7,737 nt of DNA. It comes from Anaerolineales bacterium UBA6663. Lineage in GTDB: Bacteria; Chloroflexota; Anaerolineae; Anaerolineales; UBA6663. The stretch covers positions 327 to 8,063 of the forward strand of contig DKKP01000127.1 in assembly GCA_002455335.1 (NCBI GenBank), in the 5' to 3' direction. The position numbers were made by a program, and so were the translations under genes. How positions within the stretch are numbered: position 1 is the first letter of the stretch; each line of letters begins with the position of its first letter. The notes under the pieces were generated by a model. The model saw only the letters and a list, made by a program, of their open reading frames with translations, was not told where the DNA came from and made no database searches. Positions 6,240 through 7,737 of the stretch are shown here, one piece after another.

Positions 6240-6490
6240 TCAGCGGTCGACGCCGGGGCGACGCGCATCGCGATTCAAGTGTATCCGACTGAGGATGTCA
6301 TCCACGATGCCGGGCAGCGGCCCGGTTGCATCGATGAGGATGCCCGTGGCCGGCAAGTCCTCGCGCGTCGCGTGCAGGCGCAGGTCTCGATCCCCATTCA
6401 GGGCCGCGTAGCCCCGACGGCGCAGCTCGTGACAAACCGCGGTTATGCCGGTGCCTGACACGCCCACGATCAGGCAGTTCGCTTGCCCAT
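6240..6490 (-). pseudogene. P-loop kinase/NTPase remnant with frameshift, lost Walker A Lys and internal deletion
   Basis: The minus strand encodes LIVGVSGTGITAVCHELRRR followed by GYAALNGDRDL. This is the first strand, Walker A loop and helix of a small P-loop kinase, closely like the GVSGTGKSTVCEELRRRGY opening of such proteins as I recall them. The codon for the Walker A Lys reads ATA (Ile) instead of AAA or AAG, so the loop GTGIT cannot bind phosphate normally. An ATG at 6490 with a purine-rich leader begins this gene in another frame and hits TGA six codons on; adding one base near 6478 would join it to the P-loop frame. The C-terminal segment LPATGILIDATGPLPGIVDD with IL after it resembles the final strand and helix of these kinases, yet only about 10 residues separate it from the N-terminal part, so the middle is missing. 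The call is firm that it is not an intact kinase; the parent family is less sure. Confidence 0.65.
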
Positions 6491-6519
6491 GGTCCTGCGT
6501 CCGGGTCTGGCCGTCGGCC

Positions 6520-7188
6520 TCAGTGGCCCAACGGTGTCCAGTGGCCCTCCGAGATCACCTCGACCGCACCGTCGACCACCTTGAGAGCCGTCTCGTCGTC
6601 GATCGCGTAGGCCGGGACGCCGATGTCGGCGGCCCAGCGCTCGGCGTCAGCCAGCCTGTTTCCGGGCATCGCTGGGTGATCAAGATGCGGGAAGATCGAG
6701 AAGTCGACCACCCCCAGGGTCTTGTCGCTCGGCGCTGCCGCCCACGCCACGAAATACGAACCGATCCGCGGCGTCATCACCATGCTCCCCGCGCTCACGC
6801 CCACCCAGACGGTCTCGGTCAGCGAAGGCAGGAGATCGGCCAACCCCGACTCGCGCATCCAGTGGCAGAGGTAGAGGACGTCGCCCCCACTGACGAGCAG
6901 GACGTCGGCCTCCTCGACGACCGGCACCCAGCGCTCCCGGTCGAGGCTCGGCAGGGCCGTCAGCTCCAGCACGCCGACCGACTTCCAGCCCAGGTCGACC
7001 ATCGGGTTCTCCGACCGGCCGCTGATGAACTCCCACGTTCTGACGCCTGGCCCCACCCAGGGGTGCGCGTACATCCCCGTCGGGATGCACAGCGCGGTGG
7101 ACTCCTCGACCGGCTTGCCCAGCAGGTCGACGAGCGCGGCACGGATGCTCGCGTTCGTGACGCCGCCGGAGGTGAGCAGCAGCTTCAC
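6520..7188 (-). CDS. Peptidase E-like S51 hydrolase (type 1 glutamine amidotransferase-like fold)
   Basis: A 222-residue protein of the S51/PepE-cyanophycinase type. It opens KLLLTSGGVTNASIRAAL, contains CIPTGMYAHP, VLLVSGGDVLYLCHWMRESG and the nucleophile elbow VWVGVSAGSMVMTP, in which S132 (G-x-S-A-G) is the expected catalytic Ser. FPHLDHP (166-172) supplies a candidate catalytic His. PepE cleaves Asp-X dipeptides and cyanophycinases degrade cyanophycin; the substrate here is unknown. No signal peptide is seen. The frame is open upstream as far as 7629, but GTG at 7188 with a strong AGGAGG 4 bases before it fits the family start. It diverges from the plus-strand protease gene. Third codon positions are more uniformly G/C than in the genes to the left. 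Confidence 0.9.
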   Translation of the reverse strand: MKLLLTSGGVTNASIRAALVDLLGKPVEESTALCIPTGMYAHPWVGPGVRTWEFISGRSENPMVDLGWKSVGVLELTALPSLDRERWVPVVEEADVLLVSGGDVLYLCHWMRESGLADLLPSLTETVWVGVSAGSMVMTPRIGSYFVAWAAAPSDKTLGVVDFSIFPHLDHPAMPGNRLADAERWAADIGVPAYAIDDETALKVVDGAVEVISEGHWTPLGH

Positions 7189-7296
7189 GGTGCCTCCTGA
7201 GCGATGGGTGGTGGATGCGTCGCCTCTGTTGGTATCACGCGCGAACGCCGGCGGCTCCTCCCTGCACATGTCGACCACCATCGATCGGAGCAGGCC
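7189..7296. promoter_or_regulatory. Divergent intergenic region (shared promoter area)
   Basis: These 108 bases separate the start codons of the leftward S51 hydrolase and the rightward protease. Promoters for both are expected here. The hydrolase Shine-Dalgarno (CCTCCT on the plus strand, 7193-7198) and the protease Shine-Dalgarno (GGAG, 7287-7290, 6 bases from its ATG) are visible. I could not pick out a reliable -35/-10 pair on either strand, which is common in high-GC bacteria. Confidence 0.45.
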
Positions 7297-7737
7297 ATGC
7301 CGCAGACCATCCGGAAGTTCTGGGGACCCTTCCAGGGACGGGTGACGCTGAACTTCAACTGGGACGCGATCAACCACGACTCGGTCGTGCTCGTGACCGC
7401 GTCGGAGTACCAGGTCACGACCCCGGTCAGCTCGGAGCACCGGTTCATCGGCGCCGCGAACATCACCGTCGACAACATCGCGCCGCACGGCCCGCCGTAC
7501 GACGGCAACCACGGCGTCACCTTCGTGGTCAACGTCGACTGGCCCGAGCCGCTGCGCTTCACCACCGACATCACGGTCCTCGACGCCAAGCCGGTCGAGG
7601 TGCAGTTCTACGAGCCGGACGTCAGCCACAACCTCGGCATGCGCACCCAGTTCCAGCAGAGCAACCTGTGGTGCTGGATCGCGACCGCGGTCAGCGTCGA
7701 CCGGTTCTACGACCCGTCGAGCACGTGGACCCAGTGC
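7297..7737 (+). CDS. Beta-rich domain fused to papain-like cysteine protease (3' cut by window edge)
   Basis: An open frame of 147 codons from ATG at 7297, with no stop before the right edge. Residues 14-105 alternate hydrophobic and polar residues with frequent Val/Thr/Asn, as in a beta-sandwich; this part is not recognised as a named domain. Residues 119-147 read FQQSNLWCWIATAVSVDRFY and then DPSSTWTQC. This matches the active-site start of papain-like/C39-like cysteine proteases (Pfam Peptidase_C70/C39_2 type). Q120 is the oxyanion-hole Gln and C126 the nucleophile, spaced six apart as Gln19 and Cys25 are in papain, followed by Trp127. The His and Asn of the triad would lie beyond the window. 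There is no signal peptide, so the enzyme is either cytoplasmic or exported by another route. Nearly every third codon base is G or C. Confidence 0.85.
   Translation, partial: MPQTIRKFWGPFQGRVTLNFNWDAINHDSVVLVTASEYQVTTPVSSEHRFIGAANITVDNIAPHGPPYDGNHGVTFVVNVDWPEPLRFTTDITVLDAKPVEVQFYEPDVSHNLGMRTQFQQSNLWCWIATAVSVDRFYDPSSTWTQC

Noticed and set aside
6445..7200. A 251-codon plus-strand frame opposite the S51 hydrolase
   Set aside because: It is antisense to a gene with an intact GxSAG elbow, and the translation is His/Arg/Asp-rich with no domain.
7189..7629. N-terminal extension of the S51 hydrolase
   Set aside because: It is antisense to the protease gene; the GTG at 7188 follows AGGAGG and begins the family's first strand.

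Overview
This is a gene-dense stretch of a high-GC bacterial chromosome or large contig. Almost every gene reads leftward on the minus strand. Gaps are short (from 2 to about 90 bases), and most starts have a clear purine-rich Shine-Dalgarno sequence. GTG starts are common: the left acetyltransferase, the small membrane protein, the HEAT-like protein and the S51 hydrolase all appear to use GTG. The protein types suggest a free-living soil or environmental bacterium such as Chloroflexota or Actinomycetota (DUF2200, a VOC protein, an ABM monooxygenase, a HEAT-like protein, several GNATs and a C39/papain-like protease). That placement is a guess from family recollection; there is no rRNA, tRNA or marker gene to fix it.

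Layout from left to right. A GNAT acetyltransferase runs off the left edge (1-481). It is followed by DUF2200 (491-841), a TIGR00725/SLOG nucleotide-binding protein (859-1380), a tandem two-domain GNAT (1413-2366), a 62-residue single-pass membrane protein with an odd methyltransferase-like N-terminus (2406-2594), a VOC/glyoxalase-fold protein (2657-3058), an antibiotic-biosynthesis-monooxygenase-fold protein (3074-3370), an isoprenylcysteine-carboxylmethyltransferase-like membrane protein (3419-3943), an all-helical HEAT-repeat-like protein (4010-4762), a RimJ/RimL-type GNAT (4822-5436), a class I SAM methyltransferase (5439-6146), a decayed P-loop kinase (6240-6490) and an S51-type serine hydrolase (6520-7188). 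All are on the minus strand. A 108-base divergent intergenic region follows. The last gene (7297 to the right edge) is on the plus strand and encodes a beta-rich domain joined to a papain-like cysteine protease domain, cut just after its catalytic Cys.

If transcription starts in the divergent region, the twelve minus-strand genes and the pseudogene could form one or a few leftward transcripts. The content (three GNAT proteins with four GNAT domains, two methyltransferases, a VOC and an ABM protein) is typical of accessory small-molecule-modifying or detoxification enzymes rather than one linear pathway; no shared substrate can be read from the sequence. The right end (S51 hydrolase and protease) has noticeably more saturated G/C third positions than the genes to its left, and the broken kinase sits at the changeover, so the two parts may have different histories. 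No CRISPR array, insertion sequence, RNA gene or convincing attC site was seen.
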